DNA from: Actinopolymorpha singaporensis
GTDB taxonomy: Bacteria > Actinomycetota > Actinomycetes > Propionibacteriales > Actinopolymorphaceae
Length of the DNA stretch: 64,000 bases
Reading direction: 5' to 3'
Assembly (NCBI RefSeq): GCF_900104745.1
Contig: NZ_LT629732.1
Span: 1,488,001-1,552,000, forward strand
Of this stretch, positions 45,786 through 54,172 are shown one piece after another. Within the stretch, counting starts at the first letter, position 1, and each line of letters starts with the position of its first letter. The notes beneath the pieces are model-generated. The model was not told where the DNA came from. It saw only the letters and a program-made list of their open reading frames with translations, and did not search any database. The translations under genes and the position numbers were made by a program.

Positions 45786-46396
45786 GGATCGGTCCGCTCA
45801 CCGCGGCATCGGCGGCCGGGGCGTGCGTCCTCGGGTTCGTGGTGGTCCTGCTCGAGGTGCTGCCGCCGTCGGCGCTGGTCTGGGTCGGGCTGCCCACGGT
45901 GGTGGCGCTCTGCCTGGGATACGGGGGCGTGGTCGGAGCCGGTGTCCGGGGCCTCCGCGGTGTCGCGGGCATCCGGCGGCTGGGCGTCCTGGCCGACCTC
46001 GGGCTGGGGGCGTTCGGCACGACCGGGCTGGCGCTGGCCGCACTCGGCGTCATGCTGTCGGCCGACAGCGGGCGGTTGCCGGTGCCCACCGCAGCCGTGC
46101 TGGGGCTGCTGGCGCTGGCGTACCTCGTGCTGGTGGAACTCGCCCAGTCCCTGGCAGGGGAGGACGGCTGGCAGCCCGAGGGCACCCGGGCCGCGGGGTC
46201 CGGAGCGACCACGGCCGGGCTGCCCGGCTGGGTGCGGACGGTCGCACCGCTGCTCGCCGCCGGGCTCACCGGTGCGGTGGTGCTGTCGGTCGTCGTCGTA
46301 CTCCCGCTCCCGCCGGCCGCCTGGCTGGTGGTGACCGCACCGGCGATCCTGGCCGTCGCCGTCATCCTCGCCCTGCCGCGCCGCTCCGGCCGCTGA
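45782..46396 (+). CDS. polytopic membrane protein, end of MoxR operon
   Basis: 204 residues, about six hydrophobic segments separated by short loops (about 8-30, 35-54, 68-92, 100-120, 150-175, 178-198). No family signature seen. The ATG overlaps the DUF58 stop (ATGA). A hairpin follows (46428-46457), so this ends the operon. Confidence 0.75.
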   Translation: MRIGPLTAASAAGACVLGFVVVLLEVLPPSALVWVGLPTVVALCLGYGGVVGAGVRGLRGVAGIRRLGVLADLGLGAFGTTGLALAALGVMLSADSGRLPVPTAAVLGLLALAYLVLVELAQSLAGEDGWQPEGTRAAGSGATTAGLPGWVRTVAPLLAAGLTGAVVLSVVVVLPLPPAAWLVVTAPAILAVAVILALPRRSGR

Positions 46397-46427
46397 AAAG
46401 GAGTCCGGCCCGCCGCTGAAACGGCCC

Positions 46428-46457
46428 CGGCCCGGCACGAAGTGACGCGCCGGGCCG
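46428..46457. terminator. terminator hairpin between convergent operons
   Basis: cggcccggc-N12-gccgggccg, 9 bp perfect stem, between the MoxR operon and the DoxX gene. Confidence 0.65.
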
Positions 46458-46487
46458 AGAGCTTGGCCGGTCCTCGGTAGGGCTTGG

Positions 46488-46937
46488 TCAGGCCGGTGCG
46501 CCGACCTTGACTGTGGTCGTACGAGCGCGGCGGCCGAACAGCAGCGGGTCCAGGCCGATCCGCCCGGAACCGAACGCCGCCAGCAGCAGGGCTGCCAGCC
46601 CGATCGACACCACGAGCTCGAAGCCGCCCGCGGTGACGAAGACGCCGTTGCCGGCGTGCACGAGCGCGAACGCCCCGGCCATGTCGAGCGCGACGAGGAC
46701 CCCGACGAGGGGCACCACGAGGCCCAGGACGAGGGCCGCGCCGCCGACGAGTTCGACCGCGGTCGCGAAGTAGGCGCTGGCGGTCGGCAGGGGGATGCCC
46801 ATCTTGTCGAAGCTCGCGGCGGTGCCGGCGAGCCCGAACTCGTCGAACTTCTGCCAGCCGTGGGCGATCAGGACGACGCCGAGGCCGACCCGGGTGAGCA
46901 GGAGGGCGAGGTCGCGAACGATGCGCGGGGACTTCAT
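46488..46937 (-). CDS. DoxX family membrane protein
   Basis: 149 residues with four TM segments. LLTRVGLGVVLIAHGWQKFDEFG (about 12-34) and the GGAALVLGL segment are DoxX hallmarks. Relatives take part in redox or quinone-linked membrane functions. The ATG lies 92 bp after the VOC gene; with it, the gene forms an operon divergent from a MarR regulator. Confidence 0.9.
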   Translation of the reverse strand: MKSPRIVRDLALLLTRVGLGVVLIAHGWQKFDEFGLAGTAASFDKMGIPLPTASAYFATAVELVGGAALVLGLVVPLVGVLVALDMAGAFALVHAGNGVFVTAGGFELVVSIGLAALLLAAFGSGRIGLDPLLFGRRARTTTVKVGAPA

Positions 46938-47028
46938 CTGGTCGGTGGTCCTTCCGTGGTCGAGGCGGTGCGGGTCGTCGGGTTCACGGGTGGATTCACG
47001 AGCGGGTTCATCCCGGGCGACGCCGGAT

Positions 47029-47550
47029 TCAGGCCGGATCGACCGCGGAGCTCGCGCCGGGCGTGGTCGCGCCGTACCGCCGCTTCTCCTGTTCCAGGTC
47101 GAGCGGGCGGATGCCCTTGCGGCCGGCGAGCGTGGCCTCGTCGAGCAGCTTGGCCGGAACGAACCACGCCACCTCGAACTCGATGCCGTCCGGGTCGCGG
47201 CCGTACAGGCTCTTGCTGGTGCTGTGGTCGCTGGCGCCGACCAGGGCCCCGGCGGCGACCAGTCGCTCCCGCACGGCGTCGAGCTCGGCGAGCGTGTCGA
47301 CCTCCCACGCGAGGTGGTAGAGGCCGACGGTGACCCGGCCGGCCTGGGAGGCACCGGCCTGCGCGCCGATCTCGAACAGGCCGAGGTCGTGGTCGTTGGA
47401 CGAGCCCGCGGCCTGGAGGAACGCCGCGCCGGTGAAGCCCTCCGGGGTCATGTCGACACGCCGGAAGCCGAGCACGTCGGAGTAGAACGCGACGCTGCGG
47501 TTCACGTCCCGTACGTACAGCACGGCGTGGTTGAGACGGGTGATCGGCAT
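47029..47550 (-). CDS. VOC (glyoxalase/extradiol-dioxygenase-like) protein
   Basis: 173 residues, vicinal-oxygen-chelate fold. LNHAVLYVRDVNRSVAFYSDVLGF (5-28) and GLYHLAWEVDTLAELD (about 89-104) with DPDGIEFEV are typical, giving metal ligands His7, His92 and Glu of the last segment. Likely a glutathione/mycothiol-independent ring-cleavage or glyoxalase-type enzyme. The ATG follows GGGAGG. Its promoter overlaps the MarR operator. Confidence 0.87.
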   Translation of the reverse strand: MPITRLNHAVLYVRDVNRSVAFYSDVLGFRRVDMTPEGFTGAAFLQAAGSSNDHDLGLFEIGAQAGASQAGRVTVGLYHLAWEVDTLAELDAVRERLVAAGALVGASDHSTSKSLYGRDPDGIEFEVAWFVPAKLLDEATLAGRKGIRPLDLEQEKRRYGATTPGASSAVDPA

Positions 47551-47581
47551 GGCGACCGTCCTCCCTGGAACGAGCCAGTTG

Positions 47582-47634
47582 GTTGAACGCTTGACTACCC
47601 CCCGACCATAACAGAGGATCATCAAGCGTTCAAC
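47582..47634. promoter_or_regulatory. MarR operator: paired 13-bp inverted repeats over divergent promoters
   Basis: gttgaacgcttga (47582-47594) and its exact reverse complement (47622-47634) lie 27 bp apart between the VOC and MarR genes. The minus-strand promoter TTGAAC-N17-TATGGT has its -35 inside the right arm, and the regulator's own -10 (TACGAT, 47644) starts 9 bp beyond it, so binding would shut both. Confidence 0.75.
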
Positions 47635-47643
47635 TATTTCGGG

Positions 47644-47655
47644 TACGATGGAGCC
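47644..47655 (+). promoter_or_regulatory. -10 element for leaderless MarR transcript
   Basis: TACGAT (47644-47649) followed by 6 nt and the GTG at 47656. Confidence 0.55.
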
Positions 47656-48156
47656 GTGGCGGAAACCAGGTGGCTCGACGACGGTCAGCAGCGGGTCTGG
47701 CGGGACTTCCTCGCGGCGACCCGGCTGTTCTTCGAACGCCTCGACCAGGAGCTGCAGGCGGAGGCGGGGATGCCGCACGCCTACTACGAGATCCTCGTCC
47801 GGCTGTCGGAGCACCCCGACCGGGAGATGCGGATGAGCGAGCTGGCCGACCTGCTCGGCTCCTCCCGCAGCCGGCTCTCCCACGCCGTCGCCCGGCTGGA
47901 GGAACGCCGCTGGGTGCGCCGCCGCGCCTGCGCGACCGACCGGCGCGGGCACTTCGCGGCACTGACCGACGAGGGCTTCGCCGCGCTCGAGGCCGCGGCA
48001 CCCGGGCACGTGGAGGGCGTACGCCGGCACCTGTTCGACCAGCTCAGCGACGACCAGGTGGCCGAGCTCGGCACGATCAGCGCCACCCTCGCCCGCCACC
48101 TGGAGGCCGGCCGCGAGAGTGCCGCCCGGCAGGCCCGCGAGACGGCCCAGGAGTGA
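47656..48156 (+). CDS. MarR-family transcriptional regulator
   Basis: 166 residues. Winged helix-turn-helix with MSELADLLGSSRSRLSHAVARLEERRWVRRRACATDRRGHFAALTDEGFAAL (about 60-112): recognition helix SRSRLSHAVARLE and wing DRRGH. It probably represses itself and the divergent VOC-DoxX operon through the inverted repeat at 47582-47634, with a small phenolic or electrophilic ligand releasing it (family knowledge). Confidence 0.92.
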   Translation: MAETRWLDDGQQRVWRDFLAATRLFFERLDQELQAEAGMPHAYYEILVRLSEHPDREMRMSELADLLGSSRSRLSHAVARLEERRWVRRRACATDRRGHFAALTDEGFAALEAAAPGHVEGVRRHLFDQLSDDQVAELGTISATLARHLEAGRESAARQARETAQE

Positions 48157-48188
48157 CGCCGTGGGACGGGACCCGATCCGGCATGGCC

Positions 48189-48201
48189 TAGGGTGCTCGG
48201 C
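48189..48201 (+). promoter_or_regulatory. -10 element for leaderless transcript
   Basis: TAGGGT (48189-48194), 7 nt, then the GTG at 48202. Same arrangement as at 16459. Confidence 0.55.
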
Positions 48202-48855
48202 GTGGCCTCGACGTACAAGCTGGTGATCTTCGACTGCGACGGCGTGCTCGTCGACAGTGAGCCCCTCGCCCTCCGGGTCGACACCGAACTCTTCGCCGAA
48301 CTCGGCTGGCCGCTGTCCAGCGAGGAGATCGCGCGCCGGTTCGTGGGCCGGACCACCGACTACATGATGGGCGAGCTGGCCGCGCATCTCGGCGCGCCGG
48401 TGCCCGAGGACGTCCACGCCAGGTTCGTCGCGCGCTACCGCGAGGTGCTCGCCGCCGAGCTGCGCCCGGTCGAGGGGATCGTGGAGGCGCTCGACCGGAT
48501 CGCCGGCCTGACCTGCGTCGCCTCCAGCGGCAGCCACGAGAAGATGCGGTTCACCCTCGGGCTCACCGGACTGTACGAACGCTTCGAAGGCCGCATCTTC
48601 AGCGCCACCGAGGTCGCGCACGGCAAGCCGGCTCCCGATCTGTTCCTGCACGCGGCGCGCTCGCTCGGTGTCGACCCGGCCGACTGTGCGGTGATCGAGG
48701 ACAGCGAGTACGGCGTATTGGCCGCGCGTGCGGCCGGGATGACGGCGTACGGTTATGTCGGCGGCGGGATCATCCCCGCCGAACGGCTCGCAGGCCCTGG
48801 CACCACGTTGTTCAGCGACATGCACGAGCTTCCGGGACTGCTCGGGGAGGGGTGA
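48202..48855 (+). CDS. HAD-superfamily phosphatase/phosphoglucomutase-like
   Basis: 217 residues. Motif I FDCDGVLVDSE (9-19), cap helices, motif II SSGSHEK, Lys in HGKPAPDLFL, and motif III/IV VIEDSEYGVLAARAAGM. The pattern is that of beta-phosphoglucomutase or 6-phosphogluconate-type phosphatases. The substrate cannot be set. A membrane protein gene starts 7 bp after it. Confidence 0.9.
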   Translation: MASTYKLVIFDCDGVLVDSEPLALRVDTELFAELGWPLSSEEIARRFVGRTTDYMMGELAAHLGAPVPEDVHARFVARYREVLAAELRPVEGIVEALDRIAGLTCVASSGSHEKMRFTLGLTGLYERFEGRIFSATEVAHGKPAPDLFLHAARSLGVDPADCAVIEDSEYGVLAARAAGMTAYGYVGGGIIPAERLAGPGTTLFSDMHELPGLLGEG

Positions 48856-48862
48856 CCCGCCG

Positions 48863-49372
48863 ATGTCCGAGGTCGGCCGGAAGGGTTACCGCGCGGGCAT
48901 CCGCGCGGACGCACGACCTGGCGCCGGAGCGTCCTCGGGTGCCACCCGGTGGGCGCCGACACTGGTTCTGGCGTTCGCGTTCGTCGTCTCGATCTTCCAC
49001 TACGTCGACAACACCGTTCGCTTCGACCGGTACGCCGTCAATCCCGACAGCCCGATCGCCGGCGCCGGGTCCTGGGTGGTCCCGGTGGCCTGGGTGGTGC
49101 TCACCGCCGTCGGCATGATCGGCTACCTCGCCTACCGCGAGGGACGCTGGTGGCCGGCGGTCGGCGGGATCGCGGTCTACTCCGTCAGCGGCCTGATCAG
49201 CGCGGCCCACTACACCGACGGGCCGCCCTCGGCGTTCGACGGCGTGCAGAACCTCCTCATCGTCGCCGACCTCGTGGCCGGGATCGCGGTGCTGGGGCTC
49301 GCGCTGTGGGTGATGTTCCGGCGCGCGCTGGTGGCCGACGCCCAGGCCGGCACGGCCCACCTGCAGGGCTGA
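48863..49372 (+). CDS. membrane protein, unknown
   Basis: 169 residues with about four hydrophobic segments (33-52, 70-92, 103-122, 137-156). HYVDNTVRFDRY after TM1 and SAAHYTDGPPSAFDGVQNLL between TM3 and TM4 would lie on one side of the membrane. No family recognised. ATG behind GGGGAGGGG; likely in an operon with the HAD gene. Confidence 0.78.
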   Translation: MSEVGRKGYRAGIRADARPGAGASSGATRWAPTLVLAFAFVVSIFHYVDNTVRFDRYAVNPDSPIAGAGSWVVPVAWVVLTAVGMIGYLAYREGRWWPAVGGIAVYSVSGLISAAHYTDGPPSAFDGVQNLLIVADLVAGIAVLGLALWVMFRRALVADAQAGTAHLQG

Positions 49373-49417
49373 GGCAACCTCGGTCCGCCCGGCGTCGCGG
49401 GCGGGCGGTGGCCGGAG

Positions 49418-52393
49418 TCAGCGGTCGGCGAGGACGATCGCGGCGAGCTGGGCCCGCGAGGTCACGCCGAGCTTCGGATAGGCCTTGTAGAGGTGGTAAC
49501 CGACGGTACGCGGGCTGAGGAACAGCTGGGCGGCGATGTCCCGGTTGGACCTGCCCTCGGCGGCCAGCCGGACGATCTGGAGTTCCTGCGGAGTGAGCGT
49601 GGCCAGCAGGTCCGGCGCCTGACCGCCGGTCGGCCTGCTCGCCCCGGTCGGCCTGCTCGGCCTGGTCAGCGTGGCCGGCGCCCCGGCCGCGCGGAGCTCC
49701 GCCCGGGCACGGTCCGCCCAGGGATCCGCGGCCAGGTGTTCGAACGCGGTGAGTGCGGCCGCGAGCTGGGTACGGGCGGCGGTCGGGCGGTGAACCCGGC
49801 GCAGCCACTCGCCGTACAGCAGTCTGGTGCGCGCGGCGTCCCACGGCTTCGCCGACACCTCGTGGAGCTCGAGCGCCGCGGCGAAGTCCGCCTCGGCCTC
49901 GTCGTCCGGGGCCAGCAGCGCCCGGCATCGGCGGACGAGCGCGTCGACCCAGGGCTGGCGTACCCACGAGGCCCATTCGGTCAACCGGGCAAGGGGTTCG
50001 GCGGCCCTGTCCGGCGCGCCGAGGCGGATGGCGGCCTCCACCTGGTCGGGTGCGCAGCGGGTCGCGGGTACCTGGTGCCGGGCCGGGCCACGCGCGACGG
50101 TCTCGAGCCGGGCCAGGCACGCCTCGGGGCGACCGGTCGCGAGGTCGTGCGTCGCCATCGCCCACTGCGTCCACGTCGGGCCTGGGGAGGAGTCGCCCGC
50201 GGCGGCGGCCCGCACCGTGTCGACGAGTTCACGAAGGTGGGGTTCGTCGCCGCGCAGGGCAGCGAGGTAGGCGCGGACGCCCCCGAAGTGGCTCACCGCG
50301 TGTGCCTGCCCGGTGTCGGCACCGATCCGCATGGCCTCGTCCAACTGGGCAGCGGCGTTCCGGTGCCGGTCGAGGAAGAGTTCGGCCTCACCGAGCGAGC
50401 CGAGCGCACCCGCGAGCCAGCCGATCCGTCCGTCGGCGCGGACCTGGTCGGCGAAGGACGCGAACACGTCGTACGCCAGGTCGTCCTGGGCGGTGATCCA
50501 GGCCGCGCCACCGATCATCACCGTGGGGAGGAGGTCGCGGCTGCCGGCTCGCCCGAGCGCCTCGGCGACGATCGTCGGCGGCGGGCCGCCGTCCCGGTCG
50601 GTGTCGGCGGCGTCGCCGGTGTCGGTTGGCTTGGCGTTGTCGCCGGGGTCGCCGGGGTCGCCGGGGTCGCCGGGGTCGCCGGGGTCGCCGGGGTCGCCGG
50701 GGTCGCCGGCTCCGCCCGCCAGCCGGGCCAGCAGGGTCATCAGCGGGAGGATCGCCCGGTGCGGATGGTCGTCGGGCAGCCGTACGCCGCGCAGCCGGTC
50801 CGCCGTCGCCCGGCTCAGCTCGCGGTCGCCGGTGAACCAGGCGACGTACATCGCCTGCATCAACAGCCAGGCGGCCTGCGGCTGGTCGTGCGGGGCCGCC
50901 GCGGTGGCGCCGTCGAGCAGCAGGCGGTGCGCGGTCGGGAACGCGCCGGCCCAGAAATGGGCGGTCGCGCGGGCCAGCGCCAGCCGGGCGCGTTCGGTCG
51001 AACGCCCCTGGCGGAGCTCGCGCTGGTCGTCGGGGGTGTTCGGAACGCGGTCGGCGAGGGCGAGCGCCCGGGTGAAGTCGCCGGCCCGGGCGGCGGACTC
51101 GGCGGCCAGCAGTAACCGTCGGGCTCGGCTCCGCGTGGTGGTGCTCGACCGGGCGGCGCGTTCGTACGCCGTCGCGGCCGCCGCGTCCCCACCGCGCTCG
51201 GCCGCCCGGGTCGCGCTGGCCTCGAGTTCGGCGGCGACGCCTTCGTCGGGGCCGGTGCTCGCCAGCGCGAGATGCCATGCCCGCCGATCGCGGTCGGAGG
51301 GGTCGTCGAACGCCGCGGCCAGCGCCCGGTGCGCCTTCAGCCGCAGCCCGAGCGGAGCGCCCTCGTACACAGCGGAGCGCACCAACTGGTGTCGGAACCG
51401 GATCGTGCCCCCGTCGGCGACGACCAGACCGGCGGACTCGGCGTCGGCCAGGTCCGCGAGCCCGGCACCGAGCTCACCCGCCGCCCGGAGCACGACGTCG
51501 AGGTGCCCGGCGTCCTCGGCCGCGGCGACCAGCAGGGCGAGCTGCGTCCTCGGTGGGAGCCGGCGTACCTGACCGTCGAAGGCGACCCGCAGGCGTTCGG
51601 TCAGCGGCAGAGCGCCCGGCCGGATCGCCTCGCCGGTCGGCGCGGCGGCGAGCGCGGCGGGAAGCTCCGCCAGCGCCAGCGGGTTGCCGTGGGCCTCGGC
51701 GAGCACGCGAGCGCGCACCTGAGCTGTCAACGGTCCCTTGACGGGACGGGAGTCGAGCACGGCGGTCGCGGCGTCGGGGGCGAGCCCGGCGAGGCGGAGT
51801 TGGGCCAGTCCGGTCGAGGGGAAAGCATCCGCGGTGTCCCGGGCGGCGAACACCACGGCCACTCCGTCGGCGTCCAGCCGGCGGGCGGCGAACGTCAACG
51901 CGTCCGCCGACGCCCGGTCCAACCACTGCGCGTCGTCGACCAGGCAGACCGCACCGCCGTCCTCTGCGACCTCCGACAGCAGCGAGAGGACGCCTAACCC
52001 GACGAGGAACCGGTCGCCCCCGGCCGGGGCCGAGGACAGCCCGAACGCGGCCGAGAGCGCGCCGGCCTGGGGTGGTGCCAGCGCGCCGATCCGGTCCAGC
52101 ACCGGGTGCAGCAGCAGGTGGAGTCCGGCGTACGGCAGCGCCGCCTCCGCCTCGATCCCGGCGCCGCGGAGCACGCGTACCCCCGCGGCCCGCGCCCGGT
52201 CGGCCAGGTCGTCGAGCAGCGCGGTCTTGCCGATGCCCGGCTCGCCTCGCAGGACGAGGACGCCGCTGCGGCCCGCCCGGGCGTCCTCGACCAGGGACGC
52301 CAGGCGTTCCTGCTCGCTCGCCCTGCCGTACAGCACGGTCGCACGGTACCTGGCGGCGACGGATCCCGGTCGGTCCCGGTCAGTCCCAGTCAT
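49418..52393 (-). CDS. LAL-type LuxR regulator (large ATP-binding regulator)
   Basis: 991 residues. N-terminal STAND/AAA-like ATPase: GEPGIGKTALLDDL (50-63) is Walker A, CLVDDAQWLD near 155 is Walker B. A long TPR-rich middle senses an unknown ligand. The C-terminal LuxR helix-turn-helix is LTPQELQIVRLAAEGRSNRDIAAQLFLSPRTVGYHLYKAYPKLGV (about 934-978). A perfect 9-bp repeat (50642-50704) puts seven Gly-Asp-Pro units into a linker near 563-585. It is divergent from a SnoaL-like gene, which it may control. Confidence 0.92.
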   Translation of the reverse strand: MTGTDRDRPGSVAARYRATVLYGRASEQERLASLVEDARAGRSGVLVLRGEPGIGKTALLDDLADRARAAGVRVLRGAGIEAEAALPYAGLHLLLHPVLDRIGALAPPQAGALSAAFGLSSAPAGGDRFLVGLGVLSLLSEVAEDGGAVCLVDDAQWLDRASADALTFAARRLDADGVAVVFAARDTADAFPSTGLAQLRLAGLAPDAATAVLDSRPVKGPLTAQVRARVLAEAHGNPLALAELPAALAAAPTGEAIRPGALPLTERLRVAFDGQVRRLPPRTQLALLVAAAEDAGHLDVVLRAAGELGAGLADLADAESAGLVVADGGTIRFRHQLVRSAVYEGAPLGLRLKAHRALAAAFDDPSDRDRRAWHLALASTGPDEGVAAELEASATRAAERGGDAAAATAYERAARSSTTTRSRARRLLLAAESAARAGDFTRALALADRVPNTPDDQRELRQGRSTERARLALARATAHFWAGAFPTAHRLLLDGATAAAPHDQPQAAWLLMQAMYVAWFTGDRELSRATADRLRGVRLPDDHPHRAILPLMTLLARLAGGAGDPGDPGDPGDPGDPGDPGDPGDNAKPTDTGDAADTDRDGGPPPTIVAEALGRAGSRDLLPTVMIGGAAWITAQDDLAYDVFASFADQVRADGRIGWLAGALGSLGEAELFLDRHRNAAAQLDEAMRIGADTGQAHAVSHFGGVRAYLAALRGDEPHLRELVDTVRAAAAGDSSPGPTWTQWAMATHDLATGRPEACLARLETVARGPARHQVPATRCAPDQVEAAIRLGAPDRAAEPLARLTEWASWVRQPWVDALVRRCRALLAPDDEAEADFAAALELHEVSAKPWDAARTRLLYGEWLRRVHRPTAARTQLAAALTAFEHLAADPWADRARAELRAAGAPATLTRPSRPTGASRPTGGQAPDLLATLTPQELQIVRLAAEGRSNRDIAAQLFLSPRTVGYHLYKAYPKLGVTSRAQLAAIVLADR
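50642..50704 (+). repeat. 9-bp tandem repeat, seven perfect copies
   Basis: gccggggtc x7 encodes (Gly-Asp-Pro)7 on the minus strand in the linker of the LAL regulator. Perfect copies suggest recent expansion. Confidence 0.95.
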
Positions 52394-52484
52394 TCGACAG
52401 ATGCCGCGTACACCCCGCGATTCCTAGCGTGTGAGGCACATCGAAACGCACGACATGGCACGAAGCCAGTAGGAGGTAACCACC

Positions 52485-52853
52485 ATGAGCGACTTCACCG
52501 AACTCGTCGAGCGCTACATCGCGACCTGGAACGAGACCGACGCGGCCGCCCGCCGGGCAGGCGTCGAGGCGGTTCTCGCCGAGGACGGCACCTACACCGA
52601 CCCGCTGGTCGACGTGGCCGGCCACGACGCGTTCGACGCGACCATCGCGGCCGTGCAGGCGCAGTTCCCGGGCCTGGTGTTCCGGCTCGGCGGCGGCGTC
52701 GACACCCACCACGACATCGCGCGGTTCACCTGGGAGCTCGGGCCCGCTGACGGCGAGGCCCTGGTCGTGGGGTTCGACGTCGCGGTCCGCGGCGAGGACG
52801 GGAGGATCCGGGCGGTGCTCGGGTTCCTGGACAAGGTGCCCGCCGGCGCCTGA
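52485..52853 (+). CDS. SnoaL-like (NTF2-fold) protein
   Basis: 122 residues. FTELVERYIATWNETDAAARRAGVEAVLAEDGTYTDPLVDVAGHDAFDATI (4-53) fits the NTF2-like/SnoaL pocket. Such proteins include polyketide cyclases and many with unknown ligand. A strong AGGAGG precedes the ATG. It lies 91 bp from the divergent LAL regulator. Confidence 0.85.
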   Translation: MSDFTELVERYIATWNETDAAARRAGVEAVLAEDGTYTDPLVDVAGHDAFDATIAAVQAQFPGLVFRLGGGVDTHHDIARFTWELGPADGEALVVGFDVAVRGEDGRIRAVLGFLDKVPAGA

Positions 52854-52934
52854 GGTCCGTACGACTTCCTCTCCTACCGCACGAATCCGTGCCCTCGGTT
52901 CCGGCTGCCGACGTACGCCCGTCGCTCGAACGGT

Positions 52935-52965
52935 TTGACCTGAACCAAGGTTGAGCCAGCATGGT
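52935..52965 (+). promoter_or_regulatory. MerR-type promoter with 19-bp spacer
   Basis: TTGACC (52935-52940), a 19-bp spacer, then CATGGT (52960-52965). The spacer contains the dyad CTGAACC-AA-GGTTGAG (one mismatch). The long spacer plus dyad is the design of promoters activated by DNA-distorting MerR proteins. Drives the oxidoreductase gene at 53010. Confidence 0.55.
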
Positions 52966-53009
52966 GGCGGGCGTACTGCGGAACCGGTTGCGAAGCCCGA
53001 GGAGGGGAT

Positions 53010-53990
53010 GTGGAACAGATGTGGGCCGTACGGGTGAAGGAGTTCGGCGGGCCGGAGGTGCTCGTGCCGGAGCAGGTGCCCGCGCCGGTCGCCGGGCCGG
53101 GGCAGGTCGTCATCGGCGTCGAGGTGGCGGACACCGGCTTCGTCGAGACCCAGATCCGGCGCGGGGCCTGGCGGGACTACTTCCCGGTCGAGCTCCCGTG
53201 GGTGCCCGGCAACGCGGTGGCCGGCCGGGTGCTCTCGGTCGGCGCGGACGTGGACCCGGGCTGGGTCGGACGCCGGGCGGCGTCCGCGACCGTCGAATGG
53301 GGCGGGTACGCCCAGCAGGCGCCGGCCCCCGCCGAAGCGCTGCTCGCGGTACCGGACGAGGTGGAGACGACCGTCGCGGCGGCCCTGCTGCACGACGGGG
53401 TCACCGCGCTCGGGGTGTTCGAACCGGCCGCGCCCGGGTCGGGTGAGACGGTGCTGATCACGGCTGCCGCGGGTGGCATGGGCGTACTCCTCGTCCAGTT
53501 GGCCCGGTCGGCGGGCGCCCGGGTGATCGGGGCGGCGCGAAGCGAGGCGAAGCTGGCCCACCTGCGGACGTACGGCATCGAGGTGGTCGACTACGGCGAG
53601 CCCCACTGGACGGCACGGGTGCGCGAGCTGGCCGGGCCGCGCGGAGTGGACGTCACCTTCGACGGCGCCGGAGGCGACATCGGGCGGACGGCGTTCGACC
53701 TGACCGCCGACGGGGGACGCATGTCCGCCCACGGAGCACCCGGCGGCGGTTTCGCCGCGATCGAGCCGAGCGAGGCGGAACGCCGCGGGGTGACGCTGCG
53801 CGGCATCGCCGACGTGCAGTTCGCACCGGTGGAGGCGGCCCGGCTGGCCGGCCGGGCACTGGAGCTTGCGGCCGCCGGCCGGCTCCGCCCGGTGATCGGG
53901 GCGAGGTTCCCCCTGGAACGCGCGGCCGACGCGCACGCCGCGATCGAGGCGCGGTCCGTGGTGGGCAAGACGTTGTTGACGGTGAACTGA
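53010..53990 (+). CDS. zinc-type/quinone oxidoreductase (MDR family)
   Basis: 326 residues, NADPH:quinone reductase-like. PGNAVAGRVLSVG (about 69-81), no catalytic zinc Cys pair visible, nucleotide motif TAAAGGMGVLLVQLA (about 151-165) with ARSEAKL. The C-terminal GKTLLTVN is a normal end. Start GTG at 53010 with GGAGGGG; the ATG at 53019 is an alternative. The MerR-type promoter suggests it answers a redox-active compound. Confidence 0.9.
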   Translation: MEQMWAVRVKEFGGPEVLVPEQVPAPVAGPGQVVIGVEVADTGFVETQIRRGAWRDYFPVELPWVPGNAVAGRVLSVGADVDPGWVGRRAASATVEWGGYAQQAPAPAEALLAVPDEVETTVAAALLHDGVTALGVFEPAAPGSGETVLITAAAGGMGVLLVQLARSAGARVIGAARSEAKLAHLRTYGIEVVDYGEPHWTARVRELAGPRGVDVTFDGAGGDIGRTAFDLTADGGRMSAHGAPGGGFAAIEPSEAERRGVTLRGIADVQFAPVEAARLAGRALELAAAGRLRPVIGARFPLERAADAHAAIEARSVVGKTLLTVN

Positions 53991-54017
53991 CAGTCGGGCT
54001 TCCGCCCGGGACGATTC

Positions 54018-54053
54018 GGGCGGGGGAGGAGCCCGCCGCTCCCTCCCCCGCCC
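54018..54053. terminator. strong terminator hairpin
   Basis: gggcgggggagg and its perfect complement form a 12-bp stem with a 12-nt loop between the convergent oxidoreductase and L,D-transpeptidase genes, followed by ttccttcc. Confidence 0.75.
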
Positions 54054-54172
54054 TTCCTTCCCCCCGGCGCCGGCTCGTCCGCGACGGCTCCGGCAGCCGT
54101 CATCGCGTGCGGACGTCACCGACGCGTTCTGGCGGGGCCGGCCGGGCAGCTACCCGGGGCTGAGGTCCGGTC

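Noticed and set aside
50642-50704. CRISPR-like array
   Set aside because: The 9-bp units have no spacers and stay in frame with a protein linker.
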